This document shows, in pieces, positions 8,366 through 16,382 of a stretch of 64,000 bases of DNA. The notes below the pieces were generated by a model that saw only the letters and a program-made list of their open reading frames with translations, had not been told where the DNA came from and did no database searches. The stretch is from Streptomyces shenzhenensis. GTDB taxonomy: Bacteria > Actinomycetota > Actinomycetes > Streptomycetales > Streptomycetaceae. Position 1 is the stretch's first letter. Each line of letters begins with the position of its first letter. The stretch lies in NCBI RefSeq assembly GCF_021462265.1, contig NZ_JAJONF010000026.1, forward strand, positions 62,001 to 126,000. Reading direction: 5' to 3'. The position numbers and the translations under genes were made by a program.

Positions 8366-9148
8366 GTGGCGTACTCCGCCATGTCTGGGAACGGAACGAC
8401 CGCTGGTGACGATCCGCTCCAGACCGCGGTATGGCGGCTGCGTTCGCGGGCCTGCTGGGCCGACGCGGCGGCTCTGCTGCCGTCGGACACGCCCGCGTAC
8501 ACGCTGCAGCGGGCGGGGCTGATGGTCGAACGGTGCCTGTACACCGAGCGGGGCTGGGAGGAGGCCGAGGACGCGCTGCGGACGGCGGAGGCGGTGGCCC
8601 GGTCCGACGAGGAGCGGGGGGCGGCCGCCTGCGAGCGCGGCCAACTCGCTTACGCGGCCACGCTGCACGGGGTCCGCGACCGGGCCGACGAGGCGCGGGC
8701 CGCGCTCGGCAGGGCGGCGGCGCTGATCCCGCCGGGGGCACCGGTGCGGGCGCTCCTCGACTTCCGCCGGGGCCTGCTGGCGGAGAACCTCACCAGCGCC
8801 CCGCAGGCCGCCCGCGCCGCCTACCGTCGCGCCCACGCCGGCGCCACGGCCCACGCCGACCCCCTCCTGCTCTCCTTCACCTGGCGCCACCTGGCCGGAC
8901 TGGCGTTGCGGGACGGCGATGTGAGCGAGGCACGACACGGTTTCGCCGAGTCGCTGCGGATCAGGGAGGAACTGGGCTACCTCGTGGGCACGGCCCCCGC
9001 CCTCGCCTCCCTGGCCGACACGGAGTCCGAGCCGGAGGCGTCGCGGCTGCGGGAGGAGGCCGGCCGGCTGTTCCGCCTCCTGGGCGGTGTGCCCACGTGG
9101 CTGGCAAGGCAGCTCACCCCACCGTCCCCGGGAGCGGCAACGGCGTGA
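8366..9148 (+). CDS. Tetratricopeptide-like helical repeat protein, function unknown
   Basis: This 260-residue alpha-helical protein shows degenerate TPR pairs with ALGRAAALIPP, AYRRAHAGATA and HLAGLALRDGDVSEARHGFAESLRIREELGY; the last is a good TPR match. No signal peptide, membrane segment or catalytic motif is visible, so it is probably a cytoplasmic scaffold or a detached effector part of a regulator. The GTG at 8366 was chosen because GGGGAGGG sits just upstream. It may have its own promoter: an AT-rich palindrome lies about 85 bp before it and the preceding gene ends 150 bp away. Confidence 0.75.
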   Translation: MAYSAMSGNGTTAGDDPLQTAVWRLRSRACWADAAALLPSDTPAYTLQRAGLMVERCLYTERGWEEAEDALRTAEAVARSDEERGAAACERGQLAYAATLHGVRDRADEARAALGRAAALIPPGAPVRALLDFRRGLLAENLTSAPQAARAAYRRAHAGATAHADPLLLSFTWRHLAGLALRDGDVSEARHGFAESLRIREELGYLVGTAPALASLADTESEPEASRLREEAGRLFRLLGGVPTWLARQLTPPSPGAATA

Positions 9149-9506
9149 CAGCCGGGGGCGGGGAGTGTCACTCACCGGCGTCGGCAGGGTGCCTCCCCCA
9201 GCCTTCGGCCGGGGGGACCCCCAGCGCCCACCCTCCCCCACTCTCGGGGCCCCTCCCAGACCCTTGAGGCACTGGGCGAGGCACGACTGCCCGCAGCCGG
9301 GAAGAACCGGGGACCGCAGCGCCCCGTCAGGGGCGCGGGGCTGTCTCAATGTGCGGCTCCGCCGCGTGGGCGCGACCAGGCACGACGGACGCGCACCCGG
9401 CACCCGGCACGCGCACTGACGACGGCCCCCGACACCTACCGCATCCCGACAGCCGGCCCCGGCCGCCACCCCCACGGCGCGCCCCCGCGTAAACCCGTCC
9501 CGCCCC
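9149..9506. other. Gene-free interval with dispersed repeats
   Basis: No coding sequence is supported in these 358 bp. The interval holds two repeat modules of the kind scattered through Streptomyces chromosomes: a CCCAGCCTTCGGCCGGGGG-type hairpin at about 9200-9222, and the longer module at 9316-9377. Confidence 0.6.
9316..9377 (+). repeat. Dispersed repeat, copy A
   Basis: The module starts with a GCGCCCCGTCAGGGGCGC hairpin and continues through CTGTCTCAATGTGCGGCTCC to GCGTGGGCGCGACC. It is almost identical to 28657-28717; a weaker relative is at 2207-2275. Confidence 0.75.
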
Positions 9507-10289
9507 TCACCCCGCGCCGGCGAAATGCCCGGCCACCAGCCTCCGCACCGTATCCAACTCCCCCGCGACCAAAGCCTCCAGCAACGCGGCATGCTCCCCC
9601 GCGTCCGACATCAGGTCGGCCCGGCCCCCGCGCAGCGGAACCGCACGGCGGTGCAGGTCCTCCGCGATCTGCACCAGTTGCTCGTTGCCCGCCAGGGCCA
9701 GCACCGCCCGGTGGAACGCCCGGTCGGCCTCCGCGTACGTCGCCCGGCACCCCGACGCCGCCGCCCGCACCGACTCCTCGGCGAGCGGCCGCAACGCGGC
9801 CCACCGCTCGGCCGGCACGCTGCGCGCCAGCCGCAGCATCACCGGCACCTCGATCAGCGCCCGCACCTCGGCCAGTTCCGCGAGCTCGCGGGCGCCCCGC
9901 TCGACGACCCGGAACCCGCGGTTGGGCACGACCTCGACCGCGCCTTCCAGGGCCAGTTGCTGCATCGCCTCGCGCACCGGCGTCGCGGAGACCCCGAACC
10001 GCTCCCCCAGCGCCGGCCCCGAGTACACCTCGCCGGGCGCCAGTTCTCCGCTGGCCAGCGCGGTACGCAACGCGTCGAGGATCTGCCCGCGCACGGACGC
10101 CCGCTGCACGGTGGGCCGCGGCCGCGGGACCGGCCGCTCGCCGTGCGGGTGCTCGCCGTGCGTGTGCTCGCCGCGCGCGGCCTGCGGGTCGGCGGGGAAC
10201 CCGGGCGCCTCCCGCGCCGACTCCTCGGACCGCGACCGCGCCGACGCCCTGGCCGTCTCGGCGGGAGCCGCGTGCGCGCGCTGGTTCAC
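9507..10289 (-). CDS. GntR-family transcriptional regulator (FadR/VanR-like)
   Basis: This 260-residue regulator has a winged helix (about residues 65-130; SGPALGERFGVSATPVREAM and LALEGAVEVVPNRGFRVVE) and an all-helical FCD-type effector domain containing ALIEVPVMLRLARS, TYAEADRAFHRAVLALAGN and AGEHAALLEALVAGE, whose Asp/His pattern usually binds a metal and a small carboxylic acid. The first 60 or so residues are a polar tail with a GEHTHGEHPHGE repeat, unusual for the family. The GTG at 10289 is preferred because GGAGGAG lies just upstream; an ATG at 10322 would extend it by 11 residues. The target is unknown; it diverges from the FhuF-like gene. Confidence 0.88.
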   Translation of the reverse strand: MNQRAHAAPAETARASARSRSEESAREAPGFPADPQAARGEHTHGEHPHGERPVPRPRPTVQRASVRGQILDALRTALASGELAPGEVYSGPALGERFGVSATPVREAMQQLALEGAVEVVPNRGFRVVERGARELAELAEVRALIEVPVMLRLARSVPAERWAALRPLAEESVRAAASGCRATYAEADRAFHRAVLALAGNEQLVQIAEDLHRRAVPLRGGRADLMSDAGEHAALLEALVAGELDTVRRLVAGHFAGAG

Positions 10290-10397
10290 GGGTCTCCTCC
10301 GGGTCATCGGCACTTGGGTCATTAACGGCGGGTTGTTACTTGTCCGTCAAGCACCTTAGGCGCACAAGGCGCTGGTTCAAATTCCCGAACAGCTAGG

Positions 10398-10416
10398 TAA
10401 GGTAAGCCTTACTTAT
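10398..10416. promoter_or_regulatory. Iron box (DmdR/IdeR operator)
   Basis: TAAGGTAAGCCTTACTTAT matches the actinobacterial iron box TTAGGTTAGGCTAACCTAA at 13 of 19 positions, with a perfect GTAAG-C-CTTAC core. It lies about 45 bp before the FhuF-like gene, consistent with repression by an iron-loaded DtxR-family regulator. Confidence 0.8.
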
Positions 10417-10458
10417 CCGGCAGTCGGTCCAGAGCCCGCATCCGATCGGTGGTAGCCC

Positions 10459-11292
10459 ATGCTCTCCCCCGCCTCCCCCGCCTCCGACGCCTACGCGCGC
10501 CTCAGCGAGGCCTGCCCCGCCCTGGTGGTCTCCGAGCTCGGGCCGGGCGACGCGGCCCCGCGGGGCGGCGGCTGGGTGGGCGGCGCCGAGCTGGCGGCGG
10601 GCGGTGCCGCGCTGGACGCCTTCCTGGCCTGGGACGCGGAGCAGATCCTGCGGGACGAGGGGAGGCCGGCCCGCCCCGACGTGGTCGCGAGTTTCGGCCT
10701 GCACCGCTACGCCTGGGCCGCCTGCCTCCTGATCACGGTCCCCTGGTTCCTGGGCCGCCGGGTCCCCCGCCTCCCCGTGGCGGAGGTGTCGTACGACCGG
10801 ACGGCGGGCCGGATGGCCGTGCGCGTCGTCTCCTTCGCCTGCCTCCCGGGCGACCCGGCGGCGGCACTGCCCGGCGCGGTGGTCGTCTCCGGCGAGGAGG
10901 CGCTGCGCGCCGAGGTGCGGGCGGCCGTCGCCGAGCACCTGGAACCGGTGCTCGGCGGCTTCGGACCCCGGATGCGGCGGCGCGGCCGCGCCCTGTGGGG
11001 CATGGCCACGGACGAGGTCGTCGAGGGGCTCTGGTACATCGCCGGGCTGCTCGGGGACGAGGCGCGAGCCGTACGCGAACTCGAACAGCTGCTGCCGGGC
11101 GCGACCGAGCCGTACGTCGGCTCGGCCGCGTTCCGGGTGCTGACCGGCCCGGCCGGCGAGCCGCTGCCCACCCGGGACCGGGCGAGCTGCTGCATGTACT
11201 ACACCCTGCGTCCGGAGGACACCTGCGCCACCTGCCCGCGCACCTGCGACGACGCGCGGATCGCCAAACTCGCGACGGCCGCCGCGGCCTGA
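10459..11292 (+). CDS. FhuF-like (2Fe-2S) ferric-siderophore reductase family protein
   Basis: This 277-residue cytoplasmic protein ends with the cysteine pattern of the FhuF C-terminal 2Fe-2S domain: CC at about residue 241, then CATC and C (ASCCMYYTLRPEDTCATCPRTC region), i.e. Cys-Cys-X10-Cys-X2-Cys. FhuF-type proteins reduce ferric iron from imported hydroxamate siderophores. The iron box just upstream strongly supports an iron-acquisition role. No siderophore transporter or biosynthesis gene is nearby, so it would serve systems encoded elsewhere. The ATG at 10459 begins the visible domain. Confidence 0.85.
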   Translation: MLSPASPASDAYARLSEACPALVVSELGPGDAAPRGGGWVGGAELAAGGAALDAFLAWDAEQILRDEGRPARPDVVASFGLHRYAWAACLLITVPWFLGRRVPRLPVAEVSYDRTAGRMAVRVVSFACLPGDPAAALPGAVVVSGEEALRAEVRAAVAEHLEPVLGGFGPRMRRRGRALWGMATDEVVEGLWYIAGLLGDEARAVRELEQLLPGATEPYVGSAAFRVLTGPAGEPLPTRDRASCCMYYTLRPEDTCATCPRTCDDARIAKLATAAAA

Positions 11293-11439
11293 GGCCACCT
11301 CAGCCCGTTCGGGGCACCCCCCCGGGGGCAGGGCACCCCGCGGCATCCACTAGGATCGCCGACGGCAAGGCACTCCTGCGGGGACAGGGAATTCACAACT
11401 TCCTCACTTGTCGCAGGAACTTTCCGAGGAACCACCCGT

Positions 11440-11619
11440 ATGGGTAGTCTTAATCGAACTCAACTCCCGCCCCTCATGCGGCAGTTCGAGCAGAATGCCG
11501 CCCTGGGGCATCCCCTTGCACTTCCTTGGCGGCCTCTTGGCCCGAAACCCCCTGAGGGCCAGTGGGATTGGGCCACTATGGCGGGCGATACGCCCTATCC
11601 CAATGCAAGGGACCCCTAG
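11440..11619 (+). CDS. Small hypothetical protein abutting the DUF2637 gene
   Basis: A 59-residue ORF (starts MGSLNRTQLPPLMRQFEQNA) has a GAGGA Shine-Dalgarno 9 nt upstream. Its TAG stop touches the ATG of the DUF2637 gene with no gap, the kind of arrangement seen in coupled gene pairs. Its third-position GC is lower than that of neighbouring genes, so it may be recently acquired, a regulatory ORF, or not a gene. There is no signal peptide, and the composition is Pro, Leu and Trp rich. Confidence 0.5.
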   Translation: MGSLNRTQLPPLMRQFEQNAALGHPLALPWRPLGPKPPEGQWDWATMAGDTPYPNARDP

Positions 11620-12651
11620 ATGAGACTGACCGACATATCGCTGAACTGGCTGCTTCCCGGCGCCGTACTGCTCCTGGGCGTGCTGGTCGCGGTGGCGGTG
11701 CTGACGCGCTCCAAGCGGTCCGGTGGGGAGCACGCGAAAGACGACTCGTGGGAGCGCAGCGAGGAGCGCCGCCGGCGCAAGGAGGCCATCTACGCCACCG
11801 CCGCCTACGTGCTCCTGTTCTGCTGTGCGGCGGTGTCCGCAGCTCTCTCCTTCCACGGACTGGTCGGCTTCGGCCAGCAGAACCTCAACCTCTCCGGCGG
11901 TTGGGAGTACCTGGTGCCGTTCGGCCTGGACGGCGCCGCGATGTTCTGCTCCGTCCTCGCGGTGCGCGAGGCCAGTCACGGTGACGCGGCGCTCGGCTCC
12001 CGAATCCTCGTGTGGACCTTCGCCGGCGCGTCCGCCTGGTTCAACTGGGTGCACGCCCCCAGGGGCGGAGGCCACGCCGGCGCCCCCCAGTTCTTCGCCG
12101 GCATGTCGCTCTCCGCGGCCGTGCTCTTCGACCGCGCGCTGAAGCAGACCCGCAAGGCCGCCCTGCGCGAGCAGGGCCTGGTGCCGCGCCCGCTGCCGCA
12201 GATCCGTATCGTCCGCTGGCTGCGTGCCCCCCGTGAGACCTACAAGGCCTGGTCGCTGATGCTCCTGGAGGGCGTGCGCAGCCTGGACGAGGCGGTCGAC
12301 GAGGTGCGCGAGGACAAGCGGCAGAGCGAGGCGAACCGGATGCGCCGCCGCGAGCAGGACCGCCTGGAGCGGGCCCAGCTCAAGGCCATCAGCCGGGGCC
12401 ACCGCGGCTTCATCGGGCGCGGCCGGCAGGACGAGGTGCATCAGGTGGAGCGCGCCTCCCAGCCCACTACGGAGCCTGCCATAGCGGCGCCGGAGCAACT
12501 GCCCGTACGCCAGCGGCCCTCCCTTCAGCCCGTCCGCAAAGGGTCTGACCCGATCACCGTCGACCTGACCGCGGAGGACGACACAATGGCGCTGCCGCGC
12601 CTGGACTCCCTGGAGCGCAAGCTCAAGGACCTTGAGCAGCAGTTCGGCTGA
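11620..12651 (+). CDS. DUF2637 membrane protein (SpdB-like)
   Basis: This is a 343-residue membrane protein with four likely helices: residues 8-28, 58-80 (YATAAYVLLFCCAAVSAALSF), 93-117 (WEYLVPFGLDGAAMFCSVLAV) and 130-146, perhaps a fifth at 152-170. A basic cytoplasmic C-terminal half follows, with a charged helix (EVREDKRQSEANRMRRREQD), a disordered stretch and a short leucine-containing coil at the end (SLERKLKDLEQQF). DUF2637 proteins occur on the chromosome and conjugative elements of Streptomyces, where related Spd proteins affect plasmid spread; the chromosomal role is unknown. No other conjugation gene is nearby. Confidence 0.85.
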   Translation: MRLTDISLNWLLPGAVLLLGVLVAVAVLTRSKRSGGEHAKDDSWERSEERRRRKEAIYATAAYVLLFCCAAVSAALSFHGLVGFGQQNLNLSGGWEYLVPFGLDGAAMFCSVLAVREASHGDAALGSRILVWTFAGASAWFNWVHAPRGGGHAGAPQFFAGMSLSAAVLFDRALKQTRKAALREQGLVPRPLPQIRIVRWLRAPRETYKAWSLMLLEGVRSLDEAVDEVREDKRQSEANRMRRREQDRLERAQLKAISRGHRGFIGRGRQDEVHQVERASQPTTEPAIAAPEQLPVRQRPSLQPVRKGSDPITVDLTAEDDTMALPRLDSLERKLKDLEQQFG

Positions 12652-12678
12652 TCGGCTGCTGCCTGCCGTACGGCATCT

Positions 12679-12718
12679 CGGGACGGGGGTGTGACCTTCG
12701 GGTCACGCCCCCGTCCCG
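12679..12718. terminator. Bidirectional hairpin terminator with TTCG loop
   Basis: An 18-bp GC-rich stem (CGGGACGGGGG arm, one G-T pair) closed by a TTCG tetraloop lies between two convergent genes. Confidence 0.85.
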
Positions 12719-12752
12719 TTGCGTATGCGGCCCCGGCCCGGCGGCCTCGGCG

Positions 12753-13232
12753 TCAGGCGGCCTCGGCGTCCAGTTCGAACCACACCGACTTCCCGACCTC
12801 GTGCGCCTGGACGCCCCACGCGTCGGCGAAGGCGTCCACCAGCACCAGGCCCCGGCCGTGCGTGCCGTCGCCGGTGTCCGGGGCGCGCACACGCGGCTTG
12901 CGGCCCACGAAGTCCCGCACCTCCACGCGTAGTTGACTCGGCTCCACGACGGCTGTCAGCACCGCCTCGCGGTCCGTGTGCACCAGAGCGTTGGTGACGA
13001 GTTCGCTGGTGAGCAGTTCCGCGATCTCGGAGCGGCCGGGACGCCCCCAGTGCCGCAGCAGTTCCCGCAGTTCCCTGCGCGCCTCAGGCACCGCCCGCAG
13101 ATCCGCCCGCCCCAGCCGGCGCCTGAACTGCGACGGGTGGCCCCGTTCCGTCGTGTCGGTCTCTTCCCCCGCCGTCTGCGCCGAGGAGGCCCCGATGGCC
13201 ACGGGACCGCCCCCTCGTGCCTGACTGTTCAT
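12753..13232 (-). CDS. Anti-sigma-factor-type histidine kinase-like ATPase
   Basis: This 159-residue protein contains a single HATPase_c_2 domain: the N-box ELLTSELVTNALVH, the G1 box VRDFVGRKP, and the G2-like GTHGRGLVLVDAFADAWG. This is the RsbW/SpoIIAB-like ATPase common in Streptomyces, which binds or phosphorylates an anti-anti-sigma partner; none is adjacent. The first 35 or so residues are polar and disordered. The ATG at 13232 was preferred over a GTG five codons upstream because that GTG has poor spacing to any Shine-Dalgarno. Confidence 0.88.
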   Translation of the reverse strand: MNSQARGGGPVAIGASSAQTAGEETDTTERGHPSQFRRRLGRADLRAVPEARRELRELLRHWGRPGRSEIAELLTSELVTNALVHTDREAVLTAVVEPSQLRVEVRDFVGRKPRVRAPDTGDGTHGRGLVLVDAFADAWGVQAHEVGKSVWFELDAEAA

Positions 13233-13508
13233 GGCCCCCGCCCGCACGCCGCTACCGGATCCCCTCCTGATCGAACACGTTCACGGGATCCATGCCCGCT
13301 CGGGCACGGGCCAGTCATGTCACGTCGATGACGACCGGGTGTTCGGCCAACTCCCCGGTCCGCTCCGGCACGTACGTCACCGCCCGGACCGTCCCGTACG
13401 TGCCAAGGGTGCCGCGGACCCGGTGTGATTCAGCCCCGTACACAATTCCCCGGGCTGTTTCACGCGGTCCGCGGCACCTGTGAACCTGGCCGAAAGCCGA
13501 CCTTCCGG

Positions 13509-13970
13509 CTACTTGCCCCCGAGGCCGGTGGTGCCGATGTGAATGATCTTGTGGGTGGAGCGGCTCATGTCGACGATCAGCTTGGTGGAAGTGTTCCGGC
13601 TCCAGGTGAGGGTGACGGCGGCCTCCGTGTAGCGAGCCGTGCCGCGGTCGGTCACCTTCCACTTGAGCGGGGTGTTCTGGGCCCGCAGCACCCCGTCCGC
13701 GTGCTCCCGGGCCTCCCAGGCCTTCAGCTTCTTCAGGTAGGTCGGCTCGATGTAGTAGGCGCGCAGTGCCTTGGTCAGGCCGCCGCTGCCGTCGACGTCG
13801 CTCTCCGCGTCGATGTAGGCGCCGTAGAAGTCGGCGATGCGGGTGATGTTGTCGCCCGGGTCGCCGGCGACGCTGCGCGGAGCGCCGGCCGAGGCCTGGG
13901 CGGTGGCGCCGAGCCCGAGGGCCACGGCGAGGACACCGGCGGTGAGGACGGCGCGGGTCTTGCTGCTCAT
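13509..13970 (-). CDS. Small secreted protein, function unknown
   Basis: This 153-residue exported protein has a Sec signal peptide (MSSKTRAVLTAGVLAVALG, cleavage expected after AQASA about residue 28). The mature part has a helix-rich start (ITRIADFYGAYIDAESDV) and beta strands at the end (EAAVTLTWSRNTSTKLIVDM). It resembles SnoaL/DUF4878-type pocket folds in length and strand pattern, but I cannot assign a family. It sits upstream, in the same direction, of nothing else; a CA-rich leader and a terminator separate it from the next secreted protein gene. Confidence 0.75.
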   Translation of the reverse strand: MSSKTRAVLTAGVLAVALGLGATAQASAGAPRSVAGDPGDNITRIADFYGAYIDAESDVDGSGGLTKALRAYYIEPTYLKKLKAWEAREHADGVLRAQNTPLKWKVTDRGTARYTEAAVTLTWSRNTSTKLIVDMSRSTHKIIHIGTTGLGGK

Positions 13971-13983
13971 GTCTGATACCCCG

Positions 13984-14030
13984 TGTTCTGTGGGTGCTGT
14001 GTGTGCGGTGGGTTCTGGGTGTGCTGTGTG
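13984..14030. repeat. Imperfect direct repeat of a GT/CA-rich leader
   Basis: Two copies of about 22 bp (GTTCTGTGGGTGCTGTGTGTGC-like, separated by GGTGG) lie between a terminator and the start of the secreted protein gene on the minus strand. The transcript there would be almost free of G. Confidence 0.55.
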
Positions 14031-14087
14031 TGCCGTACCGGCTGTGCTGCCGTACCGGCCGTATGGACTGTGCGGTGGTGGTCCTTC

Positions 14088-14126
14088 GGGGCCGCCCTCC
14101 CGTCCCCCGAACGGGAGGACGGCCCC
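14088..14126. terminator. Hairpin terminator
   Basis: GGGGCCGCCCTCCCGT pairs with ACGGGAGGACGGCCCC (one bulged A) just downstream of the minus-strand gene ending at 14147. Confidence 0.8.
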
Positions 14127-14146
14127 GTCCTTGCGGTGACCGTGGG

Positions 14147-14767
14147 TCAGTGGAGCTTGCGCACGGCCGTGGCCGTCGTCTTCTTGAACGCCTTCACCGG
14201 CGCGTCCGCGAAGCCGCCCAGCCGCCCCCAGTCCACGACCGTGACGGTGCGCCCGTCCCGGCCGACCGAGAGCAGCCGGATGTCACTGGCACCCCAGGAG
14301 GTCACGGTGTGCAGGGCGTAGACGTGGGCGCCGTCCCCGACGGGCAGGTCACCGTGGTCCTGGAAGGTGGCCCGGGTCTGCGGGTCGTCCATCTCGATCC
14401 GGTAGGCGCAGGACACGATGTCCTCGTCCAGCTTCGCGAACCGGCCCTTCGCCGCACGGACGCTGGGCAGTTCGGCGCTGACCTGTCGGGCACCGGTGTC
14501 GAGGTCGGTGCGGAACTCCCGGTACCAGGTGTTCTGACCGCCGCCGAGCGCGATGCCGAGGCAGGTGTCCCGTTCGACCTCCTCCGGTACTCCGGCGGTG
14601 ACCCTGCCGGCCGTCCAGGACAGGCCCGGCTGCGGCGGCAGGTCGGCCGCCGCGAGGAAGCCGGGCGGCTTCGGCGCGGCGGCCGCCGGGGCGGCGAGCG
14701 CGGTGCCGACGGCCAGTGCGGCGCCGGCGAGTGCGATGAGCGCGCCTGCTCGGGTGCGCTTGGGCAT
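14147..14767 (-). CDS. Secreted protein, function unknown
   Basis: This 206-residue exported protein has a signal peptide (MPKRTRAGALIALAGAALAVG, cleavage near AAPAAAAP about residue 32). The mature domain is beta-rich with two cysteines (C68 region RDTCLGIALGG and C about 140, DIVSCAYRIEM) that could form a disulfide. The ATG at 14767 begins the signal peptide. It diverges from a membrane-anchored HTH protein whose outer domain also faces outside, so the two may be functionally linked; this is inference only. Confidence 0.78.
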   Translation of the reverse strand: MPKRTRAGALIALAGAALAVGTALAAPAAAAPKPPGFLAAADLPPQPGLSWTAGRVTAGVPEEVERDTCLGIALGGGQNTWYREFRTDLDTGARQVSAELPSVRAAKGRFAKLDEDIVSCAYRIEMDDPQTRATFQDHGDLPVGDGAHVYALHTVTSWGASDIRLLSVGRDGRTVTVVDWGRLGGFADAPVKAFKKTTATAVRKLH

Positions 14768-14983
14768 GACTGATCCCCCGTGGGTCGGTGCATGGGTGTG
14801 GGATGCCGCCGACGGCGCCGGATGGTCGGTGCGGCCCTGGTCGGTGCGGCACCAGAAGCATCGGCCGTCACCTCGGCGAACCGCAACGGCCACCGCCCCT
14901 TTCACCTGCCTGGAACCATCCCAGCCTCGTTGACGTGCAGGTATGTGAGTGCCTGGGATACGGACGAGCGGGGGAAGGTGCGC

Positions 14984-16351
14984 GTGCGCGACGACGTCGA
15001 GGAGTTCGCGGCGCTGCTGCGGCAGTTGAAGGACCGTACGGACCGGAGCTACGGCTCCCTGGCCCGCCGCCTGAACATGAACACCTCCACCCTGCACCGC
15101 TACTGCGCGGGCGAGGCGGTACCGCTGGACTTCGCCCCGGTGGAACGCCTCGCCGCGTTCTGCGGGGCGACACCGCAGGAACGGCTCGCTCTCCACGAGC
15201 GCTGGCTGTGCGCGGTTGCGGCACGCCGGCGACCGAGCGCCACGGAGAGCGCGGGACCCGTGGAGAACACCGAGCCGGCGCCCCCCGCCCCCGTGCCGGC
15301 CGGCGCCCGCGAACCGGTGGAGAGCCCCGGGGCCGTCGCCGACCCCTCGGCGGAAGCGGCCTCCATCGCTGCCCCCTCGGCGGAAGCGGCTTCCGTCACC
15401 CGCCCCTGGTACCGGCGGCGCGGCACGCTGGTCGCCTCGGCGGTGGTCACCGTGCTCCTGGCGACGTTGGGCAGCCTGGCCGCTCTGCCGGACGGCCGCG
15501 AGGCCGGCGGCAGCGCGGCCCGGGACACCAGTTCCTCCGCCACCACCGCAGCCGGCGACGCCGACCGCCACGGCAACGGCGCCACCGGCACGGCGCCGGA
15601 CTCCTCCTCGGCCGCCCCGTCGTCCCTGTCCGCATCGGCCTCGTCCTCCTCGTCCTCCTCGGCGGGCGACGGCACGGCCTCCTCCCCCGCCGGCCACGGC
15701 ACGTCCACCACCCCGGCCCCGGCCGCCGTCCCCCTCACCTGGACGGCGAACTCGCAGCGGTGGGAGCTGGGCTGCGACCACGACTACGTCATCGACAAGC
15801 AGCCGGCCCAGGTCCCGCCGCCGCCCGCCCCGCAGGACGCCGGCACCTGGGCGGCCACCCAGGGCGCGGTGCACGGCGGCAACACGATCGTGGACGTCTC
15901 CGTGCAGGGCCGTTCGTCCACCGCCGTCGTCCTGGAGGACCTGCGGGTGCGCGTCGTCGGCCGTACGGCTCCCGCGCCCGGCATCGCGTACTCGATGGCC
16001 GACGGCTGCGGCGGCGGGCTCACGCCCCGTTACTTCGCCGTGAACCTGGACAAGGACCGCCCCATCGCCCGCCCGGTGGCCGGTGAGGGCCCCGACGGTC
16101 GGACCGTCTCGACGATGCGCCTGCCCTACCGGGTCTCCGCCACGGACCCCGAGGTGCTGCGCGTCAAGGCGGACACCACGGGCTGCGACTGCCGCTGGTA
16201 CCTCGAACTCGACTGGTCGTCACAGGGACGCAGCGGCACGGTCCGGATCGACGACCACGGCAGGCCGTTCCGCACCAGCTCCATCAAGGGCCTGCCGCAC
16301 TACTGGTACGGCTTCGTCGACGGCGTCCGCCAGTGGGTGCCCACCGGCTGA
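14984..16351 (+). CDS. Membrane-anchored helix-turn-helix protein with extracellular domain
   Basis: This 455-residue protein has three parts. An N-terminal XRE-like helix-turn-helix (residues 1-70, SYGSLARRLNMNTSTLHRYC) is followed by a single transmembrane helix at about 147-168 (LVASAVVTVLLATLGSLAAL). A Ser/Thr-rich linker leads to an extracellular beta domain from about 250 with several cysteines (ELGCDHDYVIDK, DGCGGGLTPRYF, TTGCDCRWYLELDW). The arrangement implies a one-component sensor that binds DNA from the membrane or interacts with cytoplasmic regulators. The GTG at 14984 follows GGGGAAGG. The outer domain is common in Streptomyces but its ligand is unknown. Confidence 0.82.
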   Translation: MRDDVEEFAALLRQLKDRTDRSYGSLARRLNMNTSTLHRYCAGEAVPLDFAPVERLAAFCGATPQERLALHERWLCAVAARRRPSATESAGPVENTEPAPPAPVPAGAREPVESPGAVADPSAEAASIAAPSAEAASVTRPWYRRRGTLVASAVVTVLLATLGSLAALPDGREAGGSAARDTSSSATTAAGDADRHGNGATGTAPDSSSAAPSSLSASASSSSSSSAGDGTASSPAGHGTSTTPAPAAVPLTWTANSQRWELGCDHDYVIDKQPAQVPPPPAPQDAGTWAATQGAVHGGNTIVDVSVQGRSSTAVVLEDLRVRVVGRTAPAPGIAYSMADGCGGGLTPRYFAVNLDKDRPIARPVAGEGPDGRTVSTMRLPYRVSATDPEVLRVKADTTGCDCRWYLELDWSSQGRSGTVRIDDHGRPFRTSSIKGLPHYWYGFVDGVRQWVPTG

Positions 16352-16382
16352 GTCACAGTCTGGGCCCCGGCCCCGGCCCCCG

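Noticed and set aside
10371..10388. GGTTCAAATTCCC resembling a tRNA T-loop
   Set aside because: The flanking bases do not pair as a T-stem and no anticodon arm or acceptor stem is present; it lies in the promoter region beside the iron box.
11620..12651. Integrative conjugative element based on the SpdB-like DUF2637 protein
   Set aside because: No integrase, replication protein, TraB translocase or attachment repeat was found around it.
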